Positions 7,503 to 15,449 are shown, numbered from the stretch's first letter. The stretch: DNA of 16,482 bases from Oribacterium sp. UBA3737 (GCA_002371295.1 DFGZ01000100.1:1-16482), one strand, 5' to 3'. The notes: generated by a model from the letters alone, not told the origin. Made by a program: numbers and translations.

Positions 7503-8765
7503 ATGAATAATAATATTAAAATGAAAAAGACCGCAGTAACACCGCGGTCTATTGCTGTTCATAGCCTTGTAAAAATTCTTGAAGAAAAACAGTTCTCCCA
7601 CCTCATTCTGAGAGAACAGCTTCACCAATATACAAACCTCACCGAGCGGGACAGAGCCTTTATCACCCGTCTAGTTGATGGCACTATAGAATACACCATT
7701 CAGCTGGATTTTATCCTCAACAAATTCAGTAAGACCCATACAAAGAACATGGATCCCCTCATAAGGACTGTTCTTCGTATGTCCGCATATCAGATTCTTT
7801 ATATGGATAAGGTTCCGGACAGTGCTGCCATCAATGAGGCTGTCAATTTCATAAAGGAACAGAATGAAAACAGGATCTTTTTCCTTTCCGGCTATGTGAA
7901 CGGTGTCCTCCGTTCAGTATCCAGAGAAAAGGAGACTATTTTTGCAGATCTCAGGCATACCGGAAAGACTCCTGCCTATATAAGACTCAGCTCCCCACTC
8001 TGGCTCTATGACTATCTCCGAAAGCTTTACGGAAAGGAAGCGGCCGAAAAGATGCTTCAATGGTTCCTTACGGGATCAAAGGAGAATTATGTCCGCTTCA
8101 AGGACGGTCATTCAGAGGTCATGGATGGTAATATCTCAAAGACAAAGCTCTTCAAGACAGGGGAGATAACCATCCAGGATTATGCTTCCCAGCAGGTTGG
8201 TCTGGAGGCTGAACCTAAGGAAGGAGATTATATAGTTGATGTCTGTGCAGCTCCCGGCGGAAAGAGCTGTCATGTGGCAGAACTTCTTAAGGGCACAGGA
8301 TATGTGGATGCCAGAGACCTTACGGAAGAAAAGGTCAGACTCATACAGGAAAACATTGACAGACTTGAGCTTAAAAATATATCGGCAAAAGCCTTTGACG
8401 CAAGGACTCCCGATGAGTCACTTCTTGATGAAAAGGGACAGGGAAAAGCCGATATAGTGCTGGCAGACCTTCCATGTTCAGGTCTCGGAATAATCGGCAA
8501 AAAGCCGGATATCCGCTTTGGTGCATCCCTTGATGGCATAAAGGAGCTTCAGGCTCTTCAAAGAGAGATCCTCACAACTGTAGTACGCTATGTAAAACCG
8601 GGCGGAAAGCTTGTTTACTCCACCTGTACCCTCAGTAAAGAGGAGAATGAGGATAACAGGGATTTTATCCTTGAGATTCCGGGCATAACCCTTTTAAAGG
8701 AGAGAAAGTTCCTTCCCGGTGAGCCTTCAGACGGATTCTATCTCTGCGTTTTCACTAAAAACTGA
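7503..8765 (+). CDS. rsmB: 16S rRNA (cytosine-967-C5)-methyltransferase
   Basis: SAM-dependent m5C methyltransferase acting on 16S rRNA. The 420 aa comprise a NusB-like RNA-binding N-terminal domain (about 10-145) and a Rossmann methyltransferase domain. Motif I VDVCAAPGGKS (245-255) binds SAM. ADLPCSGLG (321-329) gives Cys325 and VYSTCTLSKEENE (371-383) gives Cys375, the two-cysteine catalytic arrangement of RsmB/NSUN enzymes. ATG 7503 lies right after the preceding TAA TAA and has only a weak purine-rich site. A second in-frame ATG at 7521 is also possible, since conservation starts around TPRSIAVHSL. The protein is slightly shorter than E. coli RsmB (429). It precedes rlmN, another rRNA methyltransferase, as in B. 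subtilis. Confidence 0.95.
   Translation: MNNNIKMKKTAVTPRSIAVHSLVKILEEKQFSHLILREQLHQYTNLTERDRAFITRLVDGTIEYTIQLDFILNKFSKTHTKNMDPLIRTVLRMSAYQILYMDKVPDSAAINEAVNFIKEQNENRIFFLSGYVNGVLRSVSREKETIFADLRHTGKTPAYIRLSSPLWLYDYLRKLYGKEAAEKMLQWFLTGSKENYVRFKDGHSEVMDGNISKTKLFKTGEITIQDYASQQVGLEAEPKEGDYIVDVCAAPGGKSCHVAELLKGTGYVDARDLTEEKVRLIQENIDRLELKNISAKAFDARTPDESLLDEKGQGKADIVLADLPCSGLGIIGKKPDIRFGASLDGIKELQALQREILTTVVRYVKPGGKLVYSTCTLSKEENEDNRDFILEIPGITLLKERKFLPGEPSDGFYLCVFTKN
7528..7550. repeat. Small inverted repeat at the start of rsmB
   Basis: AGACCGC (7528-7534) and GCGGTCT (7544-7550) are exact reverse complements around a 9-nt loop. The repeat follows directly after the alternative ATG at 7521. No T-run follows, so termination is unlikely. 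It may be chance in a coding region. Confidence 0.3.
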
Positions 8766-8780
8766 TTCAAAAACGAGTTC

Positions 8781-8807
8781 AGGTACGGGCATAGCTCCCT
8801 GTATCCT
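8781..8807. other. Imperfect hairpin in the rsmB-rlmN gap
   Basis: In this 75-nt gap, AGGTACGGG (8781-8789) pairs with CCC, GTA and CCT (8797-8799, 8801-8803, 8805-8807), with single bulged T residues and a 7-nt loop. A short T4 run follows only about 5 nt later. It might be a weak processing or attenuation site. Its significance is uncertain. Confidence 0.3.
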
Positions 8808-8840
8808 CCCTGCTTTTAAACTATAGAAAACTAAAAAAGA

Positions 8841-9896
8841 ATGAAGAATTTACGAGATCTTGAATATAAAGATTTAGAAACACTTGTGGCGGAAATGGGC
8901 GAAAAGCCTTTCCGCGCAAAACAGATATACCAGTGGCTTCACGTGAAGCTGGTGGACGGATATGATGAGATGACCAATGTCTCAAAACAGCTGAGAGATA
9001 AGCTTTCGGAGAATTACTCCGCAGCTCTTCCTAAAACAGTAGAGGTCCTGACCTCAAAAATCGACGGTACAAAGAAATTCATTAACCGTATGCAGGACGG
9101 TAATGTTATAGAGTCCGTGTGGATGCAGTACCAGCACGGAAATTCTGTCTGCATATCCAGTCAGGTAGGCTGCCGTATGGGCTGCAGATTCTGCGCCTCG
9201 ACCATCGACGGACTTGCACGTAACCTCACTTCCGGAGAGATGCTGGGACAGGTCTACCGTATGCAGCGCGACACAGGAGAAAGAGTCGATAACATCGTCA
9301 TCATGGGTTCAGGTGAGCCTCTGGATAATTTCGAGGAATTCACCAGATTTATCCGCATGATCTCAGATGAGAACGGTCTCAATATCTCAAGAAGAAACAT
9401 TACCGTTTCCACCTGTGGTCTCGTTCCCCGTATAAGAGAGCTTGCGGACCTTAATTACGGCATAACTCTTGCCCTCAGTCTTCATGCTCCCAACGATGAG
9501 ACGAGAAAGACCCTCATGCCCATAGCAAATAAGTATTCTCTCTCAGAGATCATGCCTGCCATAGAATATTATTTCGAGAAGACCGGAAGACGTGTCACCT
9601 TCGAGTATTCCGTAGTTGAAGGCGTGAACGACAACAAGGATGAGGCCCAGCAGCTGGTTCGTCTCATAAAAGGCATGAAGAACCAGGGAAAACTTCAGTG
9701 CCATGTGAACCTCATTCCCGTAAATCCTATAAAGGAGCGTGACTGGAAAAGACCTGACCGTACAAAGATTGAGGCTTTCCAGCACATTCTTGAAAAGAAC
9801 GGTATTGCGGCCACCATCCGCCGAGAAATGGGTTCCGATATTTCCGGATCCTGCGGACAGTTACGTCGCAATTACCTGGAGAACGAAAACGAATAA
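8841..9896 (+). CDS. rlmN: 23S rRNA (adenine-2503-C2)-methyltransferase, radical SAM, also acting on tRNA
   Basis: Radical SAM enzyme that makes m2A2503 in 23S rRNA and m2A37 in some tRNAs by a two-cysteine mechanism. The protein has 351 aa. The [4Fe-4S] motif is CRMGCRFC (Cys111, 115, 118). The SAM-binding GSGEP follows at 156-160, where many homologues have GMGEP. Glu91 is in NVIESVWM. The methyl-carrying cysteine is Cys338 in GSDISGSCGQLR (331-342). SLHAPNDETR (213-222) is another family signature. An N-terminal RNA-binding domain (1-85) carries KPFRAKQIYQW (22-32). The ATG has little Shine-Dalgarno, only AAAAAAGA. A 59-nt gap separates it from stp. Confidence 0.96.
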   Translation: MKNLRDLEYKDLETLVAEMGEKPFRAKQIYQWLHVKLVDGYDEMTNVSKQLRDKLSENYSAALPKTVEVLTSKIDGTKKFINRMQDGNVIESVWMQYQHGNSVCISSQVGCRMGCRFCASTIDGLARNLTSGEMLGQVYRMQRDTGERVDNIVIMGSGEPLDNFEEFTRFIRMISDENGLNISRRNITVSTCGLVPRIRELADLNYGITLALSLHAPNDETRKTLMPIANKYSLSEIMPAIEYYFEKTGRRVTFEYSVVEGVNDNKDEAQQLVRLIKGMKNQGKLQCHVNLIPVNPIKERDWKRPDRTKIEAFQHILEKNGIAATIRREMGSDISGSCGQLRRNYLENENE

Positions 9897-9943
9897 ACTG
9901 TTTTAATGTTTCTGATTTTTTACTAGTTATAGACTTGTGTATT

Positions 9944-9949
9944 AAGGAG
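9944..9949 (+). promoter_or_regulatory. Ribosome binding site of stp
   Basis: AAGGAG lies 6 nt before ATG 9956. It is preceded by an AT-rich stretch (9897-9943) in which I find no convincing -35/-10 pair. Confidence 0.7.
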
Positions 9950-9955
9950 TAGCTG

Positions 9956-10702
9956 ATGGTCTTTTTTGCAAAAACCGACAAAGGCCGTAAAAGACGTATG
10001 AATCAGGATTATGTCTTTGCGACCGATCAGGCAATAGGTACATTGCCGAACCTTTTCCTTCTTGCCGACGGCATGGGCGGACATAAGGCAGGTGACTACG
10101 CCTCACGTTTCGCAGTGGAAGAGGTAAAACAGTATATAAGTGATGCCCCAAAGGACCTGCCCTCTATTCAGCTCATTCAGGATGCCATCTCGGATGTTAA
10201 CCAGCGTCTTTACAAGCTGTCCCTTGAGGATGAAAATCTTAACGGAATGGGAACAACTCTCGTGACCGCATTTATAGAAGGCAATAATCTGACTGTAGGC
10301 AATATCGGTGACTCCAGGGCTTATCTCATTCACGGAAACAGCATAAGACAGATCACCAGAGATCACTCCTATGTAGAAGAGATGATAAGACGCGGCTTCA
10401 TGCGCCGTGGCTCGATGGATTATCTTAATTCCAGAAACATTATCACAAGAGCTGTCGGAATCGAGCCGGCGGTGAATGCCGATTTTTTTGAGGTAGAGCT
10501 CATAGAAGGAGATTTTCTTCTTATGTGCTCCGATGGTCTTACAAATATGGTGGACAACGAGAGCATAAGAAATATAATCCGTGAACGAAGCTCCGTATCC
10601 GAAAAGGTCCAGGCACTTATAGATATGGCCAATATCAATGGCGGCAAGGATAACATAGGAATAATACTTGTGGATCCCTGCAGAGAGGAGGATGAGTCAT
10701 GA
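9956..10702 (+). CDS. stp: PP2C-family Ser/Thr protein phosphatase (Stp/PrpC)
   Basis: Cytosolic metal-dependent phosphatase that reverses phosphorylation by the adjacent PASTA kinase. The protein is 248 aa, the usual length. All metal-site motifs are present: NQD (16-18), LADGMGGHKAG (36-46) with Asp38 and Gly39, GMGTT (97-101), GNIGDSRAYL (115-124), CSDGL (191-195) with Asp193, and GGKDNIGIILV (229-239) with Asp232 and Asn233. It also keeps the bacterial PP2C QITRDHSYVEEM segment (132-143), which leads into the flap region. Its TGA overlaps the prkC ATG as ATGA, so the two are translationally coupled. This phosphatase-kinase pair downstream of rlmN is conserved in Firmicutes (prpC-prkC in B. 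subtilis). Confidence 0.96.
   Translation: MVFFAKTDKGRKRRMNQDYVFATDQAIGTLPNLFLLADGMGGHKAGDYASRFAVEEVKQYISDAPKDLPSIQLIQDAISDVNQRLYKLSLEDENLNGMGTTLVTAFIEGNNLTVGNIGDSRAYLIHGNSIRQITRDHSYVEEMIRRGFMRRGSMDYLNSRNIITRAVGIEPAVNADFFEVELIEGDFLLMCSDGLTNMVDNESIRNIIRERSSVSEKVQALIDMANINGGKDNIGIILVDPCREEDES
10686..10691 (+). promoter_or_regulatory. Ribosome binding site of prkC inside the end of stp
   Basis: AGGAGG within the last codons of stp is spaced 7 nt from ATG 10699. It selects the first of two adjacent ATG codons and produces the ATGA overlap. Confidence 0.75.
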
Positions 10703-12843
10703 TGGTTCGTGAAGGACAGATTCTGGATGACCGTTATAAGATCAACTCCCTTATAGGTCAGGGAGGCATGAGCTATGTATATCGTGCCACCGATACAAAG
10801 ATGGGGCGTGAAGTTGCCATCAAGGTACTGAAGGAAGAGTACTGTGAAGACAAGGAGTTCATCCGCAAATTTCAGAATGAGGCTCAGGCAGCCGCAAAGC
10901 TCAATCATGCCAATATAGTCGGTGTCTATGACATCATCGACAATCATAAGGACAAGATCCACTATATAGTGATGGAGCTTGTGGAAGGAATCACTCTCAA
11001 ATCCTATATACAGAGAAAGGGACGAATGGATTCCAAGGAAGCCATCGCCATCGCCCTTCAGGTAGTGGGAGGAATTGAACAGGCCCATAAGAACGGAATA
11101 GTACACAGGGATATCAAGCCTCAGAACATGATCATATCCGGTGACGGTACTGTTAAGGTGGCAGATTTTGGAATAGCCCGTGCAGCAACCCAGCAGACTG
11201 TCAATACCACAGTTATGGGTTCCGTACACTATATTTCACCTGAGCAGGCCAGATCCGGTCAGTCAGACGAACGTTCTGACATATACAGCTTTGGCTGTAC
11301 TCTTTACGAGATGCTGACAGGAAAGGTCCCTTACGACGGAAGCACCTCCGTTGCGGTTGTATTTGCGCATCTGGAGAATCCTGTACCCAAGGTTAAGAAG
11401 CTGGTTCCGGACGTTTATCCTGCCCTTGATATCATAGTATCCAAGTGCATGCAGAAGTCTCCGGAAAAACGCTATCAGCATATAGATGAGCTGGAAAGAG
11501 ACCTTCAGAAAGCCATAAAGGATCCTTCAGGTTCTTTTATGAAGGGCCGTATTCCTGAGGATCTGGGTGAAACAAGAGTCCTTTCACAGGAAGAGCTTTC
11601 AGACATAAAGGCTCTTCAAAAGAGCTCTGAGGGCGGAGACTCTGAAGTTCAGGATGAGCATAAGTTCATCAATGACAGAACTCTCATGATATACCGGATG
11701 ATCGTCATTGCCTGCGGAATATGTATACTCATTATCATTCTGATCATAGCAAGGAACATGATCAGTTTTTTCCGGGAAGCCCATGCGCCTCTCGAAACAA
11801 GCACTGCTGCCGTAACCGAAGAGTCAGTCGAGACCAGCGAGGTAAGTATCACCATCTCTGCTCTGGAAACACATCTCCAAAGTATAATCGGTCTTTCGGT
11901 TGAAGATGCCAGGGAAGCGCTTCGTGAATATAACATAAACATCGTGGTTGAGAAGGAAGCTTACTCCGACAAATACAATGAGGGTCTCATAATCAGTTAT
12001 CCTGACGGAAGTTATTCTGTAGGAGACACCATAGGTGTAACTGTGTCAAAGGGCGAATTCACCATAGTTTTCTATGATAAGAATGACCCTGCAACTCTCG
12101 ATGCCCTCCATTCAATGAACATTCAGGATCTTAAGAAAGAGCTTTCGGACCGTGACATACAGTACAATATCGTGGAAGCCTTCTCGGATACTATTCCTGC
12201 CGGATACATAATCAGCACCAACAAGCCTGATTCCTCCGGTCCTGATCCTCTTGAGATCTATGTTTCCAAGGGTCCTGATGCCAACATGGTCACTGTTCCG
12301 GATCTTACAGGTTATTCGGAGGCTGATGCTGTCACAACACTTTCCCTTCTGGATCTTGTGCCGGGAGACATAACTTACATTCCCGATGCGGAAAAAGAAG
12401 AGGGCAAAGTCATTGATCAGTCCGTAAAGGGCGGAACTCCGGCTCAAAAGAAAAGCACAGTAAATCTGACAGTTTCCTCCGGTCCTAACGGAGAGTCCAG
12501 TGTAAAAACTGCGGAAGTCCAGAACCCGACTAACGGTGCCTCCTCAGGGGATTCATCCTGGTACGGTTCTGTCAACACAGTTGTTCCTCTGGGCGGAGCT
12601 TCTGAACCCGGCTCCAGCGGAACCACACTTGTATCCATAAGACTCCGTCAGGATGTGAACGGAGAGGAGAGGTACAAGACCCTTCAGGGAGCGCGTTCTT
12701 ACGAAGTTGGAACAGAGCTTCAGGTCGTATTCCCGAAGATCAAGGGAGAAGCAGGTGTACCTGTCGGTACTGTTGAAGTTGTGGATGCAGCCACCGATAC
12801 AGTCATTGCATCATTTATATGTAACTTCGCTCCTGCGGGTTAA
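10699..12843 (+). CDS. prkC: Membrane Ser/Thr protein kinase with PASTA repeats (PrkC/Stk)
   Basis: Transmembrane Hanks-type kinase of 714 aa that couples cell-wall state to growth control. The cytoplasmic kinase domain (13-270) is intact: glycine-rich loop GQGGMSYV (20-27), Lys42, HRDIKPQN (136-143) with Asp138, DFG (156-158), an activation loop with Thr170-Thr171, and GSVHYISPEQ (174-183). A juxtamembrane linker includes GETRVLSQEE (290-299). One membrane helix (about 332-352) follows, then a Ser/Thr-rich linker and three PASTA repeats (about 392-452, 466-525, 529-595). A further Ser/Gly-rich linker leads to a C-terminal beta-rich module (643-712) without an obvious name. In relatives the PASTA domains bind peptidoglycan fragments or lipid II. 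This gene is co-translated with stp and followed by an inverted repeat. Confidence 0.96.
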   Translation: MMVREGQILDDRYKINSLIGQGGMSYVYRATDTKMGREVAIKVLKEEYCEDKEFIRKFQNEAQAAAKLNHANIVGVYDIIDNHKDKIHYIVMELVEGITLKSYIQRKGRMDSKEAIAIALQVVGGIEQAHKNGIVHRDIKPQNMIISGDGTVKVADFGIARAATQQTVNTTVMGSVHYISPEQARSGQSDERSDIYSFGCTLYEMLTGKVPYDGSTSVAVVFAHLENPVPKVKKLVPDVYPALDIIVSKCMQKSPEKRYQHIDELERDLQKAIKDPSGSFMKGRIPEDLGETRVLSQEELSDIKALQKSSEGGDSEVQDEHKFINDRTLMIYRMIVIACGICILIIILIIARNMISFFREAHAPLETSTAAVTEESVETSEVSITISALETHLQSIIGLSVEDAREALREYNINIVVEKEAYSDKYNEGLIISYPDGSYSVGDTIGVTVSKGEFTIVFYDKNDPATLDALHSMNIQDLKKELSDRDIQYNIVEAFSDTIPAGYIISTNKPDSSGPDPLEIYVSKGPDANMVTVPDLTGYSEADAVTTLSLLDLVPGDITYIPDAEKEEGKVIDQSVKGGTPAQKKSTVNLTVSSGPNGESSVKTAEVQNPTNGASSGDSSWYGSVNTVVPLGGASEPGSSGTTLVSIRLRQDVNGEERYKTLQGARSYEVGTELQVVFPKIKGEAGVPVGTVEVVDAATDTVIASFICNFAPAG

Positions 12844-12849
12844 AAAAAC

Positions 12850-12901
12850 GGATAAAGAACCTTCACATTTTCTGTACATCCCAAAAGGTGGTTCTTTATC
12901 C
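12850..12901. terminator. Long hairpin in the prkC-rsgA gap; terminator-like on the minus strand only
   Basis: GGATAAAGAACC (12850-12861) and GGTTCTTTATCC (12890-12901) are a perfect 12-bp inverted repeat around a 28-nt loop. On the + strand it follows the prkC stop by 6 nt but is not followed by a T-run. It is preceded by seven A residues (12842-12848), which become a T-run on the opposite strand. It could reduce read-through into rsgA, protect the prkC 3' end, or stop antisense transcription. No minus-strand gene is apparent. The repeat is certain; the function is inferred. Confidence 0.55.
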
Positions 12902-12915
12902 ATTAAAGCTTAATG
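12901..12915. repeat. Short palindrome before rsgA
   Basis: CATTAA (12901-12906) pairs with TTAATG (12910-12915) around AGC, directly abutting the 12-bp hairpin and ending just before the rsgA ribosome binding site (GAGG, 12922-12925). Confidence 0.35.
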
Positions 12916-12930
12916 TAAAATGAGGTAAAA

Positions 12931-13911
12931 ATGCCGTTAAAAGGAAAAATATACAAAGGAATAGGCGGATTCTACTACGTCCATACACCGGAAGGTGATT
13001 ACGAGTGCCGTGCAAAGGGTATATTCAGAAACCGTAACGAAAAACCCCTTGTGGGAGACGATGCCGAAATTGAGCCTGTACAGGACAGTGAAAAGGAACG
13101 TGAAGGTTCCGTCATCCGTATTCTTCCCAGAAAGAATCAGCTGATCCGTCCGGAAGTCGCCAATATCGATCAGGCCGTGGTGGTCTTTGCTTTGAAACAC
13201 CCGGACCCCAACCTGAGCCTTCTTGACAGATTCCTGATAAACATGGAACAGAAGGATATCCCTGTTGTGATCTTCTTTAACAAGGTGGATCTCATCGATT
13301 CCCGGGAACCTCTTCCGGAACCTGAGGAAGATGATACTCCATCCTATAAAAAGAAAAAGAAGGACCGTTCTCAGTTCATTCCCGAGATCCACTCGGATCA
13401 TCCCGAGCTCATACCTGAGATTTACAGGGCTGCCGGCTACAAGGTTCTGGAAATCAGCACCAGATCAGGAGACTGTTACAGACAGATCATGGAAGTTCTT
13501 CAGGGAAAGACCACGGTTCTGTCCGGTCCCAGCGGAGTGGGCAAATCCTCTATTACGAACCTTATTCACCCTGAAGCCAACATGGAGATAGGGGAGCTCA
13601 GCCGGAAAATAGAGCGCGGAAAGAACACCACCAGACATACGGAGTTCTTCTATATAGACGATGACACCTATGTTCTGGACACTCCGGGTTTCACTTCCCT
13701 CTATATAAACGATATAGAGCCTGACAGGCTTATGTACTATTTCCCCGAATTTGAGGATCACAGACACAACTGTCGTTTCAAGACCTGTATCCATATCGGG
13801 GAAAATGACTGTGCAGTAAAAAGAGCCGTGCAGGAAGGGCTCATTTCCAAAGAGCGTTATGAAAGCTATGTACTGCTCTATGACGAACTAAAATCACAAA
13901 GGAGATACTAA
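12931..13911 (+). CDS. rsgA: Ribosome small subunit-dependent GTPase A
   Basis: Circularly permuted GTPase that checks late 30S subunit maturation. The protein has 326 aa, about 25-30 more than typical. The N-terminal OB domain (1-70) binds 16S rRNA. The G motifs come in permuted order: G4 NKVD (117-120), G1 GPSGVGKSS (199-207), G2 region RGKNTTRHTE (229-238) and G3 DTPGF (250-254). The C-terminal zinc finger uses Cys281, Cys286, His288 and Cys294. The extra length is a charged insertion after G4 (about 124-160), acidic then with a lysine run. The start is ATG 12931 with GAGG spaced 5 nt. rpe follows 5 nt after the stop, as in other Firmicutes. Confidence 0.96.
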   Translation: MPLKGKIYKGIGGFYYVHTPEGDYECRAKGIFRNRNEKPLVGDDAEIEPVQDSEKEREGSVIRILPRKNQLIRPEVANIDQAVVVFALKHPDPNLSLLDRFLINMEQKDIPVVIFFNKVDLIDSREPLPEPEEDDTPSYKKKKKDRSQFIPEIHSDHPELIPEIYRAAGYKVLEISTRSGDCYRQIMEVLQGKTTVLSGPSGVGKSSITNLIHPEANMEIGELSRKIERGKNTTRHTEFFYIDDDTYVLDTPGFTSLYINDIEPDRLMYYFPEFEDHRHNCRFKTCIHIGENDCAVKRAVQEGLISKERYESYVLLYDELKSQRRY

Positions 13912-13916
13912 TTTTT

Positions 13917-14579
13917 ATGAAGAGCTATTTATCACCATCCATTTTATCTGCTGATTTCGGCAATTTAACAAGCTCCATCAAGGCTGCCGAGGACGCAGGA
14001 GCAGAATACATTCATTTCGACATGATGGATGGTACATTCGTACCCAATATTTCCTTCGGTACACCCGTTATCAAGGCTGTGCGTAAAGATCTTAAAAGCT
14101 TCTTTGATGTTCACATGATGGTAGAGGAGCCGGGCAGATATATTTCTGACGTTGTAAATGCAGGTGCCGACGGTATCACAGTTCATCAGGAAGCCTGCCT
14201 TCACCTGGACAGAACCATCAATCAGATAAAGGAGGCCGGCATAAAGGCAGGTGTGGCACTTAATCCCGCAACACCTTTAAGCACTTTGGAATGTATCCTT
14301 CCTATGGTGGATTTGGTTCTCATTATGACTGTAAACCCCGGATTCGGCGGGCAGAAGTTTATTCCTTACACACTTGATAAGATCCGTGAGCTGAGGCAAA
14401 TCGCCCTTGAAAAGGATCTTCAGCTCAACATCGGTGTAGACGGAGGAGTGACTCTTGATAATATTGCCTCAATAAGAGATGCCGGTGCCAATTTCTTTAT
14501 TGCAGGTTCAGCAGTATTCAAGCCTGAAGACAGGATCGCCGAGAATGTCCGTGCCTTCAACAAGATTTTAGCGGACTGA
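13917..14579 (+). CDS. rpe: Ribulose-phosphate 3-epimerase
   Basis: Interconverts D-ribulose 5-phosphate and D-xylulose 5-phosphate in the pentose phosphate pathway. It is a 220-aa TIM barrel with full family motifs: LSPSILSADF (5-14), HFDMMDGTFVPN (33-44) with metal and catalytic residues His33 and Asp35, DVHMMVEEP (64-72) with His66, VNPGFGGQKF (139-148), and GVDGGV (173-178) with catalytic Asp175. AAAGGAG (13898-13904) is 12 nt from the ATG, longer than ideal, but the N-terminus fits the family exactly. It is packed between rsgA (5-nt gap) and the kinase gene (6-nt gap), so the three are probably one transcript. Confidence 0.97.
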   Translation: MKSYLSPSILSADFGNLTSSIKAAEDAGAEYIHFDMMDGTFVPNISFGTPVIKAVRKDLKSFFDVHMMVEEPGRYISDVVNAGADGITVHQEACLHLDRTINQIKEAGIKAGVALNPATPLSTLECILPMVDLVLIMTVNPGFGGQKFIPYTLDKIRELRQIALEKDLQLNIGVDGGVTLDNIASIRDAGANFFIAGSAVFKPEDRIAENVRAFNKILAD

Positions 14580-14585
14580 CAGCCT

Positions 14586-15449
14586 ATGAAAAGAATTGCG
14601 ATCATAAATGACTTAAGCGGAGTAGGCAGAAGCTCCCTTAGTATACAGTTACCGGTGGTCTCCACTCTGGGAGTCACAGCATGTCCTGTTCCCACAGCCA
14701 TACTGAGCAGCCACACTGCCTTTCAGGAAGTGAGCAAAGTGAACTTCTCAGAACACATGCAGGAGTATTTTGATGCCTGGAACAGAAATAATTTTAAATT
14801 CGACGGTATCCTCATAGGATATCTCGGAGATGACAGGGAACAGAAGATAATCGAGAATTTCATTCTGGAACAGAAAAAAAGAAATCCGGATGTTAAGGTG
14901 ATCCTTGATCCCGTTTTTGCGGACCACGGAAAGCTGTACAGACACATGTCGGAAAAACATATAGAAGCCATGGTCTCCCTTGCGGGGCTTGCGGATCTTA
15001 TATGTCCGAATCTTACAGAGGCAGCTTTGCTGGTGGACTATGATTACGAAGGTCTTAGGGAGACCCTGGACAGCTGTAACCATGATTCTGCCAAGGCAAT
15101 AGTTTTCAATGCTTTGCTCTCGGCACTTCATCACATAACAAAGGGGGCTGTAGTCATAACAGGAGTTGAAGAGACAGACAGCGATGACAGACCTCATCTT
15201 CTCAATGTTCTTTCGGAAGAGGACGGAGACGTACGATTCATCCGAAGCCCAAAGACCGGTAACAACCGGCCCGGAACAGGTGATCTTTTCAGTGCCATAG
15301 TGGGTGCAAAATATGTAAAGAGCATCGACATGGAATCTGCCTGTCAGATAGCATCTGATTTCATCGCTTCGGCCATCAGACATTCCGATGAGGAAAATGT
15401 CCCGGTGGAGGAGGGCGTTCAGTTCGAGGACATTTTACATACGCTGTAG
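14586..15449 (+). CDS. Pyridoxal/pyridoxamine kinase-like protein (ribokinase superfamily)
   Basis: A 287-aa sugar-kinase-like protein most similar to the clostridial pyridoxamine kinases (PdxK/PdxY-like), which phosphorylate B6 vitamers in salvage of pyridoxal phosphate. The N-terminus INDLSGVGRSSL (7-18) and PTAILSSHTAF (36-46) fit that group. ILDPVFADHGKLY (106-118) corresponds to the family's DPVmgD.GklY stretch, and PNLTEA (141-146) follows. The anion hole and catalytic base are in RPGTGDLFSA (228-237), with Asp233. GTGDLFSA favours PdxK over ThiD, which usually has GTGC. An internal variable stretch (about 195-222) is rich in acidic residues. It has no clear Shine-Dalgarno and starts 6 nt after rpe, suggesting translational coupling. 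Substrate is inferred; hydroxymethylpyrimidine or another alcohol is possible. Confidence 0.8.
   Translation: MKRIAIINDLSGVGRSSLSIQLPVVSTLGVTACPVPTAILSSHTAFQEVSKVNFSEHMQEYFDAWNRNNFKFDGILIGYLGDDREQKIIENFILEQKKRNPDVKVILDPVFADHGKLYRHMSEKHIEAMVSLAGLADLICPNLTEAALLVDYDYEGLRETLDSCNHDSAKAIVFNALLSALHHITKGAVVITGVEETDSDDRPHLLNVLSEEDGDVRFIRSPKTGNNRPGTGDLFSAIVGAKYVKSIDMESACQIASDFIASAIRHSDEENVPVEEGVQFEDILHTL

Noticed and set aside
9897..9955. Promoter ahead of stp
   Set aside because: The gap is AT-rich, but no -35/-10 pair with proper spacing stands out; only the ribosome binding site is convincing.
10420..11229. 269-codon open frame on the minus strand across stp and prkC
   Set aside because: It lies fully antisense to two genes with complete family motifs, shows no recognisable domain or ribosome binding site, and its composition looks like a reverse-strand shadow.
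14748..15383. 211-codon open frame on the minus strand within the kinase gene
   Set aside because: It is antisense to a clear ribokinase-family protein, and no motif or start signal supports it.
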